Source: Candidatus Rifleibacterium amylolyticum
Lineage (GTDB): Bacteria > Muiribacteriota > Ozemobacteria > Ozemobacterales > Ozemobacteraceae
Direction: 5' to 3'
Assembly (NCBI GenBank): GCA_009917695.1
Contig: JAACJG010000004.1
Location: forward strand, 399,321 to 463,320
DNA length: 64,000 nucleotides
Shown: one piece after another, positions 34,018 to 42,122 of the stretch
How the letters are laid out: each line of letters opens with the position of its first letter
Numbering within the stretch: position 1 is the stretch's first letter
The notes under the pieces: model-generated
The model's database searches: none
The model's input: the letters and a program-made list of their open reading frames with translations, nothing else
Told to the model about the DNA's origin: nothing
Made by a program: the position numbers and the translations under genes

Positions 34018-34281
34018 ATGGCTAATACCAAGTCAGCTGCTAAAAACGCAAGAAAAGCTGCCCGTCGTCATACTCTTCGGGTATCTGTAAAGTCCGAGCT
34101 CAAAACTCTTCGCAAGAGAGTTATCACTGCTGCCGAAACCAAGGCTGCAGATGTCAATGAAGTTACCAGAACCGCAATCAAGAAATATGCCAAGGCAGCT
34201 TCTAATAAATACATTCATCCCAAGACAGCCGCCAGAAAAATCAGCCGTCTCATGAAAGCTGTCAACAGATTGCAGGCCTGA
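34018..34281 (+). CDS. rpsT: 30S ribosomal protein S20
   Basis: This is an 87-residue S20 that binds 16S rRNA early in 30S assembly. The N-terminus MANTKSAAKNARKAARR and the C-terminal IHPKTAARKISRLMKAVN are characteristic. The start is ATG 34018, since AAAGGTGA lies just upstream; an upstream GTG at 34009 would only add MNV. It is flanked by its own promoter and a strong terminator, and faces holA, a common rpsT neighbour. Confidence 0.97.
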   Translation: MANTKSAAKNARKAARRHTLRVSVKSELKTLRKRVITAAETKAADVNEVTRTAIKKYAKAASNKYIHPKTAARKISRLMKAVNRLQA

Positions 34282-34318
34282 TCAGGCGATTTACTTAACG
34301 TTAATTTATTAGCCATTG

Positions 34319-34357
34319 ACCGGGAATGAAGCCGCGAGCGGCGCGTTCCCGGTTTTT
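34319..34357 (+). terminator. rpsT intrinsic terminator
   Basis: ACCGGGAA (34319-34326) pairs with TTCCCGGT (34346-34353), with an inner GCCG/CGGC stem in the loop and a T run after it. It lies between the convergent rpsT and holA genes. Confidence 0.85.
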
Positions 34358-34362
34358 GGCAT

Positions 34363-35493
34363 TCAGTTCTTTGCTGATCCCAGAAATTCTGCTGTAAATC
34401 TTTGCAGTGACGCGCCTGGGTCTGCCATGCCAGATTTGAATGCCAGGTCGGTTTCGATGATTTTACTCGTTGCCGCAGACAGCTCAGCCAGGCTGAAATT
34501 TAGAACCAGATAAAGATTGCGAAGTTTCCCGGCCTGTTGTAATGAAGTTGCTTTTACCAAAGTTTCTGGCATGCTGCCAGCTATCTGCTGAATCTCCGCC
34601 AGCAGATTCTTTTTTTCCTGGTTGGCTTTGAAATCAGACTTGCCGGCGATCTGGGCGTAACGCCGCAAAGTCGCAAATACTGGTTCAAACAGATCTGGTC
34701 GGTCGCGTAACAATGAATGCATCAGTTTGAATTCCCGTAGCTGACGGCATAGCATGAACCATATTTTTTGAGCGGCTTCGCCACTGTTAAGCATGGTTTC
34801 AAGGCAGCGAAGTGCTCTTATCGGGTTGCGCTGGCCGAAAGCTTCTAAAAAGTCAAACACGTTGTCCTGGCGAAGATAGGCGACTCCGGCTTTTACTTCG
34901 GCGATACCGATTTTTTTGCCTCGCGAACCAAGGGCAAGTTTGCTGACTTCCTGATGCAGTGTTGCAAGGTCGCTGCCGACAAGTTCAATCAAAAAATCAG
35001 CAGCCTCATTGCTTATTTCAGCGCCCAGTTCATTGGTCTGGCGCTTTATCCAGGCACCCAGTTGATTGGCGAAGGGTGCCCAGAAGTCGATCCGTTCTGA
35101 TTGTTGCTGGAATTTGCCGGCAACTTCAGTTGCTGTTCTCGAATCAGACAGCATGAATACTATAAAAGTGTCAGCAGGAACTCCGCCCTGCGAAAGCTTG
35201 ACAACAAAATCGCGGCGTTGTTTTGCAGTGGCCGAATCTATGTCCTGTATCAGAAACAATCTTGGGCTTGAATTGAAAGTGAAGCTGAATATCTGCTGCA
35301 GTATATCAGGCAGTTCTTTTGCACTGCTCCCACTCCTGATGACGTTGTCGCGGCGGTCTTCTTCTGGCACAAGTCTTTGTACCATGCTTGAGAATGCCTT
35401 TTCCTTGAGAAAATTCTCGGGGCCGGCAAAAATCAAAACCGGGTAGCTGAGTTTACCGCTTTGGAGCAATTTTTCGAAAGCTGGCAGATCCAA
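34363..35493 (-). CDS. holA: DNA polymerase III subunit delta
   Basis: This is a 376-residue clamp-loader delta subunit, which opens the beta clamp during loading onto DNA. It has the degenerate AAA+ fold of HolA: YPVLIFAGPENFLKEKA at the N-terminus, RLFLIQDID in the centre and the C-terminal helical collar with QLREFKLMHSLL. Length is slightly above the usual 330-345. It is convergent with rpsT, and the M18 peptidase lies upstream behind a strong terminator. Confidence 0.92.
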   Translation of the reverse strand: MDLPAFEKLLQSGKLSYPVLIFAGPENFLKEKAFSSMVQRLVPEEDRRDNVIRSGSSAKELPDILQQIFSFTFNSSPRLFLIQDIDSATAKQRRDFVVKLSQGGVPADTFIVFMLSDSRTATEVAGKFQQQSERIDFWAPFANQLGAWIKRQTNELGAEISNEAADFLIELVGSDLATLHQEVSKLALGSRGKKIGIAEVKAGVAYLRQDNVFDFLEAFGQRNPIRALRCLETMLNSGEAAQKIWFMLCRQLREFKLMHSLLRDRPDLFEPVFATLRRYAQIAGKSDFKANQEKKNLLAEIQQIAGSMPETLVKATSLQQAGKLRNLYLVLNFSLAELSAATSKIIETDLAFKSGMADPGASLQRFTAEFLGSAKN

Positions 35494-35509
35494 GGTTGCT
35501 TCCTTCTCT

Positions 35510-35545
35510 AAAAAGTCGGGCCTGCATTATAGTGCAGGCCCGACT
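35510..35545 (-). terminator. Intrinsic terminator of the M18 aminopeptidase gene
   Basis: AGTCGGGCCTGCA (35514-35526) and TGCAGGCCCGACT (35533-35545) make a perfect 13-bp stem with a 6-base loop. On the minus strand the stem is followed by TTTT. It lies 5 bp after the aminopeptidase stop codon and insulates holA. Confidence 0.9.
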
Positions 35546-35549
35546 GCTT

Positions 35550-36995
35550 TTACAGATAACTGTTCTGCATGAAGGCTTTGTATGCGCTCACCGAATAATG
35601 ATAGTCTATTTTCGAGATAAGCTCGAAGGGTGAATGCAGACTGAGAGTAGGCAGGGAAATGTCTACTACATGCATGTTAAGATTCGCGAGCAGGTAGGCT
35701 ACTGTGCCGCCGCCGCCTTCATCAACCTTGCCCATTTCGCCAAACTGGTATGGAATACTTTCCCGGCTCAGCATACGTCTGATATAGGCGAGGTATTCGA
35801 TATCGGCTTCGCTGCTGCCTGATTTGCCGGCAGAACCCGAATGTTTTGTGATCCAGACGCCCTTGCCTACCACACCGGAGTTAAGTGGATCGTAGGCGCC
35901 TTCAAAAGTGGGGTCTATCGGGGCATTGGTGTCGGCAGAGAGAACCATTGTTGAGCTTATCGCGCTGCGGATGGTTGCAAATGAACTGTCTCCAGAAGTG
36001 GCTTCGGTAAGCATGCTGAGGAAATCTGTGGTTAGCATGGACTGAGCGCCATTGGGTCCGGCCGAGCCGATCTCTTCTTTGTCGTAGAACATAACGGCTG
36101 CCGTGTGCTCGGGTATGCCCATTTCAGTTATTGCTGCCAGAGCTGCACCGACGCAGGCCCGGTCGTCGTGGCCGTAGCCGCCGATCATCGCGCGATCAAA
36201 GCCAACTTCGCTGGCTGGCATGGCTGGAACGGCTCGAATTTCGGCCCAGGCAATGTCTTCTTCAGTGAGCTTGTAATTCTTTTCCATATAATCAATTACA
36301 GCGTTTTTTACACGGTTGGGAGTTTCGGCTTCCTGATTCTTTTCAAGCGGGCGCGGGCGATGACCAACCACTATATTGAGTTCTTCGCCGGTCAGTACTT
36401 CTGCTGTTTTGCGTTCGTACTGAATCTTTTTGCCAATATGGGGGGCTACGTCTGTTATAGTGAAAACAGGTTCGCCAGCCTTTTCGCCAATAACAAAGTT
36501 GAGATTACGGCCATTTTTGTCTATCGCGAAAATGTGCAGAGAGAGCGGAATTGCCGCCCACTGGAACTTTTTTATACCACCGTAGTAGTGAGTCTTGAAT
36601 AGTGCCAGTCCATGTTTTTCATAGAGTGGCTGCGCTTTTACGTCAATTCTGGGAACATCGAGATGAGCTGCAATGTATCTGAAACCTTCGTTGACGGGTC
36701 GTTTACCTATAACAGCCAGACCCATTGCACGATTTTTGTTGATGAAATATACCTTGCTGCCAGGTTTCAGTTTCTTGCCGGTGCCGAGTGGCGCAAGGGG
36801 CTTGAAGCCATGTTTGCTGACCAGCTTTTCGACATATTCTATGGTTCCGCGCTCAGTTTTGCAGCGGGAGATAAATTCAAGGTAGTCTTTGCAACGCTTT
36901 TCCAGAAGTTTGAGTTCGTTGTCTTTGATTTTGTCCCAGGCGCATTCAACTTTAAAAACAGATGTGCCTTTTGTCTTATCAGTTTTTTTAGGCAT
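35550..36995 (-). CDS. M18-family aminopeptidase
   Basis: This is a 481-residue zinc aminopeptidase of the M18 (aspartyl aminopeptidase-like) family. Metal-site motifs are visible: AAHLDVPRID, YGHDDRACVG, MFYDKEEIGSAG and LSADTNAPIDPTF near the C-terminal third. Such enzymes form large tetrahedral complexes and clip acidic or other N-terminal residues in the cytoplasm. The ATG at 36995 follows four tandem GGAA units that serve as ribosome site. It is monocistronic, with a strong terminator, and diverges from moxR. Confidence 0.92.
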   Translation of the reverse strand: MPKKTDKTKGTSVFKVECAWDKIKDNELKLLEKRCKDYLEFISRCKTERGTIEYVEKLVSKHGFKPLAPLGTGKKLKPGSKVYFINKNRAMGLAVIGKRPVNEGFRYIAAHLDVPRIDVKAQPLYEKHGLALFKTHYYGGIKKFQWAAIPLSLHIFAIDKNGRNLNFVIGEKAGEPVFTITDVAPHIGKKIQYERKTAEVLTGEELNIVVGHRPRPLEKNQEAETPNRVKNAVIDYMEKNYKLTEEDIAWAEIRAVPAMPASEVGFDRAMIGGYGHDDRACVGAALAAITEMGIPEHTAAVMFYDKEEIGSAGPNGAQSMLTTDFLSMLTEATSGDSSFATIRSAISSTMVLSADTNAPIDPTFEGAYDPLNSGVVGKGVWITKHSGSAGKSGSSEADIEYLAYIRRMLSRESIPYQFGEMGKVDEGGGGTVAYLLANLNMHVVDISLPTLSLHSPFELISKIDYHYSVSAYKAFMQNSYL

Positions 36996-36998
36996 ATG

Positions 36999-37016
36999 TT
37001 CCTTCCTTCCTTCCTT
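36999..37016 (-). repeat. Tetranucleotide repeat (GGAA)4 in the ribosome binding site
   Basis: On the plus strand TTCC is repeated four times. On the minus strand this gives four GGAA units ending a few bases before the ATG of the M18 aminopeptidase gene. The Shine-Dalgarno sequence is thus a simple repeat. Confidence 0.7.
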
Positions 37017-37131
37017 GATGCATTTAAGGTTAGTGACCGCAACATACTATCATATTTATTAAAATGCTGGTAGAATATCAAAAAAGGTTTCAATTTCAAA
37101 TGCACTCAACCGCACGAAATCAAAATACGCA

Positions 37132-38076
37132 ATGACAACACTAACTTTTTCAAGCGAATTCAACAAACTTTCTACGCGGCTACAGAAGGTCATAGTCGGG
37201 AAATCAGCACAGATCGAGAAAACGCTGGTGTGTCTGCTGGCTGATGGACATCTGCTGCTTGAAGATATGCCCGGAGTCGGTAAAACCACTCTGGCGTCAG
37301 CTCTGGCTATCTCGATTGGCGGCGCGTTCAGTCGTATTCAGTTTACTGCTGATCTTTTGCCATCTGACATTCTCGGTTCTCGAATATACAGGCGACAGAT
37401 CGAACAGTTTGAATTCGTCAAAGGGCCGATTTTTGCCAACGTTGTGTTGGCCGACGAACTAAATCGTGCGCCACCCAAGACGCAAAGCGCACTTTTGCAG
37501 GCGATGAACGATTTCTCGGTAAGCGTAGAAAAAAATCACTTCGATCTGGCGCGGCCATTCATGGTTATTGCAACCCAGAATCCAAAAGGATTTCATGGCA
37601 CCTATCCGCTGCCAGAATCGCAGCGCGACCGTTTCATGATGCGCATTTCTCTGGGATACCCCTCTGAAATTGAAGAGGTAGAGATTCTCAAAATACACCA
37701 CGGGAAAACTCAGGAAAAGATCGGCGAGAGTTTTTTGACGCTTGAGCAGGTGGCGATGGCCCAGGCAGAAGTCAGGGCAATTCCAATGTCAGACGTGGTA
37801 ATGAAATACATAAGCCGTATTGTGTGTGCTGTGCGCGGTCACGAAAGTGTTGAGCTTCCGGTAAGCCCAAGAGGAAGCATTGCTCTTATGAATGCCTCTC
37901 AGGCCTTGGCCTATTTCAGGGGCAAAGATTACGTGACTATAGATATGGTCAAAGAAATGGCTCCCGAGGTTCTGGCGCATAGAATTGGCTTGCGTGGCGT
38001 ATCTTCATTGACGGCAGAAGGAGCCCGCAACGACTGGTTCACCGGCGAAATCCTGCAGAGGGTCCCGGTTGAGTAG
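37132..38076 (+). CDS. moxR: MoxR-family AAA+ ATPase
   Basis: This is a 314-residue chaperone-like ATPase. Walker A is PGVGKTT, Walker B is VVLADELNRAPP, and the sensor is ATQNPKGFHGTYPLPESQRDRF, a hallmark of the family. The C-terminal lid includes SPRGSIALMNASQA. MoxR proteins usually act with DUF58/VWA partners in the maturation of membrane complexes, and the DUF58 gene overlaps it by 8 bp. No clear Shine-Dalgarno precedes the ATG. An extended -10 (TGGTAGAAT at 37068-37076) may be its promoter. Confidence 0.93.
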   Translation: MTTLTFSSEFNKLSTRLQKVIVGKSAQIEKTLVCLLADGHLLLEDMPGVGKTTLASALAISIGGAFSRIQFTADLLPSDILGSRIYRRQIEQFEFVKGPIFANVVLADELNRAPPKTQSALLQAMNDFSVSVEKNHFDLARPFMVIATQNPKGFHGTYPLPESQRDRFMMRISLGYPSEIEEVEILKIHHGKTQEKIGESFLTLEQVAMAQAEVRAIPMSDVVMKYISRIVCAVRGHESVELPVSPRGSIALMNASQALAYFRGKDYVTIDMVKEMAPEVLAHRIGLRGVSSLTAEGARNDWFTGEILQRVPVE

Positions 38077-39016
38077 TCATAAAACAAGAATCAGGTTGTC
38101 TAGGTCGGGCAAGGTTCTGTTTATTCTTGGCATTTTTCTGCTTTTCGCTGCTCAGAATACCGGAAACAATCTGCTATACCTTATGAGCAGCTGTTTTTTT
38201 GCCTGTCTAGTCTGGAGTGCGGTAGTCAGCTGGCGTAATATAAGCGGTCTTGATATCGAGCTTTTATTGCCAGAGTTCTATTTTGCCGGGCAGAAAGATT
38301 CAATTCGCTGTCGAATTCAGGACTCTGCCGATAGACCAAGGTTTTTTCTCGGGTTTGAAGATGATTTTGCCGAGTTCCTTCCAGCTGGTAGTTTTATCAT
38401 GTTGAAGACCGATCTGACAGCCGAGTTTCGCGGTTGTCACAAGATCTGTGGCTTCAGGGTTTTTTCCGGTTATCCAGTTGATCTGTTTATCTGCACGTGC
38501 GAAATCTCTGCTGTTTCTCTGAGTATAGGCCCCCGGCCTTCAGCCCGGGTGCCTGAAGTTTTTAACAGAGAAGATGGAGGCGCCCTCGATCAACTGGCGG
38601 CGGGCAAAGAGGGCGATTACTGGATGCAGAAGCCATATCATGAGGGCGAAGATGCCATGCTCATTAACTGGAGCATTTCTGCGCGTTCATCTACCGAGTG
38701 GGTGCTGATCAAAACCGTCAGTTATGGTCTCAGTAAAAGGCTTTGCTTTGATTTGTCTGGACTTGACGGTCAGGAATTTGAGGACTGTCTGGAGATTGTT
38801 GCTGGTCTGGTTTTTCGTCTGCGACAACATGACATCGATGCATTCGTCTGGGCCCAGGGAAAGACCGGGTCATATCAGTGGCTATCGGTAGTATTTGATA
38901 TGCCTTTGCTGGTAAACTGGCTTGCCGAATTGCGCCCGGGCATGCTTCCGCAGCCTGTTGAAGCCGATGTGGAGATTCTGAGATTCGCCGACCTTTTTCG
39001 GAGCACTGCGCCATGA
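38069..39016 (+). CDS. DUF58 protein
   Basis: This is a 315-residue protein with two N-terminal membrane helices (VLFILGIFLLFAAQNTGNNLLY and a following one; only part is quoted). The conserved DUF58 block EGEDAMLINWSISARS is present, and a vWA-like C-terminal domain with LCFDLSGLDG follows. It is the standard partner of MoxR ATPases in envelope-associated operons. It overlaps moxR by 8 bp and the transglutaminase gene by 4 bp, which fits a tightly coupled three-gene unit. Confidence 0.88.
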   Translation: MSSHKTRIRLSRSGKVLFILGIFLLFAAQNTGNNLLYLMSSCFFACLVWSAVVSWRNISGLDIELLLPEFYFAGQKDSIRCRIQDSADRPRFFLGFEDDFAEFLPAGSFIMLKTDLTAEFRGCHKICGFRVFSGYPVDLFICTCEISAVSLSIGPRPSARVPEVFNREDGGALDQLAAGKEGDYWMQKPYHEGEDAMLINWSISARSSTEWVLIKTVSYGLSKRLCFDLSGLDGQEFEDCLEIVAGLVFRLRQHDIDAFVWAQGKTGSYQWLSVVFDMPLLVNWLAELRPGMLPQPVEADVEILRFADLFRSTAP

Positions 39017-41136
39017 TTCACTTGCCGGTTCTTGAAATTAATGGTCGAAATATCGGTGCTTTCAGCAAAACAAATGGATCGATGCCTGTTTCGAAAAGTT
39101 TCTTTCGGCTTCTTGTTTTACTGGCAGCGGTTGCCTATGCTGCGGTGTGGACAACCGGTTATCTGCGAGGATTGATCGAGGTTCTGGCGTTGCCAATGCT
39201 GCTGGCTGCGATTTTTGCGCGCCCTTTGCCGGTTGGCCGTTTTCTGTTGCAGCTTGGCAGCGTTCTGGCATTGCTTCAGGCCATAGCCGGGCGTGGCGGT
39301 TCTACTCCTGGTGTTGTGCTGCTTCTGCAGTTTGCCGGGCTGGTGATGTTCTTGCAGCTTCTTGTGGTTGATTGTCTCAGGGCCGCTCACGGAGTGATTA
39401 TCTTGTCGCTGATGATCATACTGGCGGTTGCTGCTATGAATGTTAACTTTGTTTTTCCGCTGGTGCTGATACCTTATGTTCTCACATTTTACCTGGTATT
39501 GCGCAGTCTGACTGTTTTGAGACATCAGGCAATGGCAAAGTCGCCAATCAAGTTGAGCAATCGTAACCCGCTAAGCTGGCACAGAATCGCTGTGGGAACA
39601 ATTGTTTCGGTTTTGATTTTCGGATTTTTGTGGCTGGTCATGTTTTATCTGATTCCCAGAACGACCAGCTTTGGCATTGCTTCTGAGGTGTCCAGGCGCA
39701 AGCTCAAAGGCTTCAGCGATACAATGCGTCTTGGTGAGCCTGGTCTGCTCGAAGATAATCCTGCTGTCATCATGCGGGTGAAGCCCCTCGAAGAGAAGAC
39801 TTTAACTCCTTCTGCTTTGCGAAGAATTGGTAATAAGCTGCTGCGTGGCGCCACCTTTGCCTGGTACAACGCCGGAAGATGGGAGAAGGGCACTAAGCGC
39901 CGATGGTATATTGATTTACGGCAAAGTTCGGGTGAGCTGAGGCTGAATCGTGGCCATTATAGCCCGCGTGATCTTCATCAGATAGAGCTGGTGCTTGAAA
40001 ACCTTGACCCGCCGGTGATTTTTCAGCCCGACCGGGCAATAAACATGAGGTTTACGCAGCCATTCATTGCTTACGAAGACGATCTTTCGTTTTACTTTTT
40101 ATTCAGACCCGGCACAACGCGCCGTTATGTTGCCAGTGTTCTGCTTGATCCGCTTGAACCCGAGGATTCTCCCCTGAGTGAGGTCGAATTGGACGACGAG
40201 ACTTCTCCTTATCTTCACGAAAAAGGCATTCCGCCAAGAGTTCAGGCGCTTGCCAGAGCAATGGTAACTGAAGAGATGACTGTTCTTGGGCGTGTTGAAA
40301 GGGTTATGAGATTTTTGCGCAGTCAGTTTGAGTATTCCCTCATACAAAAGGATCTGGCAGGAGTTGATCCGGTCGAGGACTTTCTTTTTGGTTCGAAAGA
40401 GGGAAGTTGCGAGCATTATGTCAGCGCCATGGTGCTGATTTTGCGATCGATGGGAGTGCCTGCGCGTCCGGTTGGCGGCTATTCCATGGGAGAATGGAAT
40501 GACATAGGCGGCTTCTATACCATTAGACAAGGGCATGCTCACGCCTGGGTAGAGGTCTACTTTCCCAGATCCGGCTGGGTTCCTTTTGATCCTACTCCTT
40601 CAGTCATGCTTACCGGACCGGAAAGCGATTTCGGCAGATTGCTGCAGACGCTGTGGAACGCTTATGAAGGTTACTGGTTCAGCTATGTTTACAGCTTTGA
40701 CAATAAAGCGCAGGGACTGGGTTTTCGTCGAATACTCGAAGCCTTATCGGAAAATTTGGCCTCCTTGCGTTCATACCTTTTTAGCCCGGCGTTGTGGTTG
40801 CTTATAGTTGTTATTGTGCTCTTTGCATATTTTGGCAAAAACCGTATCGCCAGAATTAACAGGCCTGGTCGATGGATTCCTGACTGGTATTTTGACTGGG
40901 CTGACAGCTGTTCTGTGCAAAGATGTGAATGGGAAACTCCGGCAGAATATCACCGACGCCTGCTTTCATTGGGCGTTATTGATTCAGAACTACGGGAGAA
41001 GCTTGATCGGCTGGTAGAACTTGTCGATTTGACTGCTTTTTCAAATACTTCAAATCGCTCTGAAATATCTGCTGTCGCACGGGAATTGATTGCTGAGCTG
41101 TCGAAATCCACTGCGCTTAACAGAATTCACAGCTGA
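39013..41136 (+). CDS. Transglutaminase-like membrane protein (TgpA type)
   Basis: This is a 707-residue protein. Several membrane helices fill residues about 20-220. A large extracytoplasmic region contains the transglutaminase core with a complete triad: Cys466 in EGSCEHYV, His510 in GHAHAWVEV and Asp526 in VPFDPT. A further helix lies near residue 600 (LWLLIVVIVLFAYF), and a C-terminal DUF4129-like tail follows. TgpA-type proteins with MoxR and DUF58 are widespread; their natural substrates are unknown. Confidence 0.9.
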   Translation: MIHLPVLEINGRNIGAFSKTNGSMPVSKSFFRLLVLLAAVAYAAVWTTGYLRGLIEVLALPMLLAAIFARPLPVGRFLLQLGSVLALLQAIAGRGGSTPGVVLLLQFAGLVMFLQLLVVDCLRAAHGVIILSLMIILAVAAMNVNFVFPLVLIPYVLTFYLVLRSLTVLRHQAMAKSPIKLSNRNPLSWHRIAVGTIVSVLIFGFLWLVMFYLIPRTTSFGIASEVSRRKLKGFSDTMRLGEPGLLEDNPAVIMRVKPLEEKTLTPSALRRIGNKLLRGATFAWYNAGRWEKGTKRRWYIDLRQSSGELRLNRGHYSPRDLHQIELVLENLDPPVIFQPDRAINMRFTQPFIAYEDDLSFYFLFRPGTTRRYVASVLLDPLEPEDSPLSEVELDDETSPYLHEKGIPPRVQALARAMVTEEMTVLGRVERVMRFLRSQFEYSLIQKDLAGVDPVEDFLFGSKEGSCEHYVSAMVLILRSMGVPARPVGGYSMGEWNDIGGFYTIRQGHAHAWVEVYFPRSGWVPFDPTPSVMLTGPESDFGRLLQTLWNAYEGYWFSYVYSFDNKAQGLGFRRILEALSENLASLRSYLFSPALWLLIVVIVLFAYFGKNRIARINRPGRWIPDWYFDWADSCSVQRCEWETPAEYHRRLLSLGVIDSELREKLDRLVELVDLTAFSNTSNRSEISAVARELIAELSKSTALNRIHS

Positions 41137-41245
41137 TTTGATAAGGGTCTGACCGGGAACTGCAAAAGTGCTGTTTTTTCAAAATTTTACCAGGGCAGGT
41201 TGTACCGAACTTCCGCCTCATGCGCCCTGTACATTAAACAGACTG

Positions 41246-41274
41246 TTGACTTTCAGCGCGGGTTGTATTATAGT
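41246..41274 (+). promoter_or_regulatory. rpmH promoter
   Basis: TTGACT (41246-41251) and TATAGT (41269-41274) are exactly 17 bp apart. It lies about 40 bases before the rpmH ATG and probably drives rpmH, rnpA, yidD and yidC. Confidence 0.7.
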
Positions 41275-41314
41275 GAATGTCTTCTGCTTCGACACTAATC
41301 TCAGGAGATATACC

Positions 41315-41449
41315 ATGAGCTTTACTTATAATCCTAATAAACGCAAACGTGCAAAAACCCACGGCTTCAGAAAAAGAATGTCGACCGTAAGTGGTCGCAA
41401 TGTTCTGAAACGGCGCAGACTGCGCGGACGCAAAAGACTGACTGTCTGA
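41315..41449 (+). CDS. rpmH: 50S ribosomal protein L34
   Basis: This is a 44-residue, highly basic protein of the large ribosomal subunit. Residues [20 protein letters not shown] are the classic L34 sequence. The start is ATG 41315 after AGGAGATATACC; the longer open frame upstream (from 41168) is spurious. It heads the rpmH-rnpA-yidD-yidC-jag-mnmE block, usually found near the replication origin. dnaA is not in the window. Confidence 0.97.
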   Translation: MSFTYNPNKRKRAKTHGFRKRMSTVSGRNVLKRRRLRGRKRLTV

Positions 41450-41481
41450 CCGCTGTAAGTGGGTAACCCCCAGGACAGCGG
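41450..41481 (+). other. Hairpin enclosing the rnpA start codon
   Basis: CCGCTGT (41450-41456) pairs with ACAGCGG (41475-41481), and an inner GGG/CCC pair lies in the loop. The rnpA GTG at 41459 sits inside the loop side. No T run follows, so it is more likely a translational control or RNA-processing element than a terminator. Confidence 0.45.
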
Positions 41482-41824
41482 CCGGGCAACATTAAGAGCC
41501 CACTCTGAATTTCAGCGTGTTTTCAAAGAGGGAACGCGCTTCTTTCGGGATGGGCTGGGCTTTTGTGTGCGAAAAGCTGCTGGCGTTGCTTTCCGGTTTG
41601 GTCTGTCAATTCCCAGGCGTTTCGGTAACGCAGTTCTGCGCAATAAGCTGAGAAGGCGTATCAGGGAGATCATCAGGCACAGCAATTCTCTTCCAGAATC
41701 GGCAGAGATTGTGATCTGTGTTAATCGTCCTTGTGCGCAATTTTCTTTTGCATCCCTGCAGGCTGCTTTTAAATGGGCCTTTGACAAGGTTGCCAGAATT
41801 CGCCCCGTAGTTCAGGCTGCGTAA
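41459..41824 (+). CDS. rnpA: Ribonuclease P protein component
   Basis: This is a 121-residue protein subunit of RNase P, which assists the RNA in 5' trimming of pre-tRNA. The FQRVFKEG segment and the signature [13 protein letters not shown] are present. The GTG start at 41459 has no evident Shine-Dalgarno and lies within a hairpin, but no other start keeps the conserved N-terminal segment. It is followed one base later by yidD. Confidence 0.93.
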   Translation: MGNPQDSGRATLRAHSEFQRVFKEGTRFFRDGLGFCVRKAAGVAFRFGLSIPRRFGNAVLRNKLRRRIREIIRHSNSLPESAEIVICVNRPCAQFSFASLQAAFKWAFDKVARIRPVVQAA

Positions 41825-41825
41825 T

Positions 41826-42083
41826 ATGGCGCAGTTGCCAGAAAGTGGTCCTGATAGCGGCGAATGCTCGTTTCCTGCGCGCATGGGGCTGCGGATGATC
41901 AGACTCTACCAGAGATTTCTTTCGCCCTTTGTTGGTGACTGCTGCCGCTTCAGGCCAAGCTGTTCTCATTACACTTATGAGGCGATTAGAAGATACGGTT
42001 TCCTGAAGGGCTCTCTCATGGGGGCTTGGCGAATATGCCGATGCAACCCTTTTGGTAAAGGTGGCGATGATCCGGTAACCTGA
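41826..42083 (+). CDS. yidD: Membrane protein insertion efficiency factor YidD
   Basis: This is an 85-residue protein with the complete YidD signature: [22 protein letters not shown] and [11 protein letters not shown]. It is thought to help YidC insert inner-membrane proteins. The first 19 residues before [10 protein letters not shown] are not typical, so ATG 41883 could be the true start. It lies one base after rnpA. Confidence 0.92.
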   Translation: MAQLPESGPDSGECSFPARMGLRMIRLYQRFLSPFVGDCCRFRPSCSHYTYEAIRRYGFLKGSLMGAWRICRCNPFGKGGDDPVT

Positions 42084-42122
42084 AATCGTCAGAGCATACA
42101 TTCCTGCCGGAGATAAATATAG

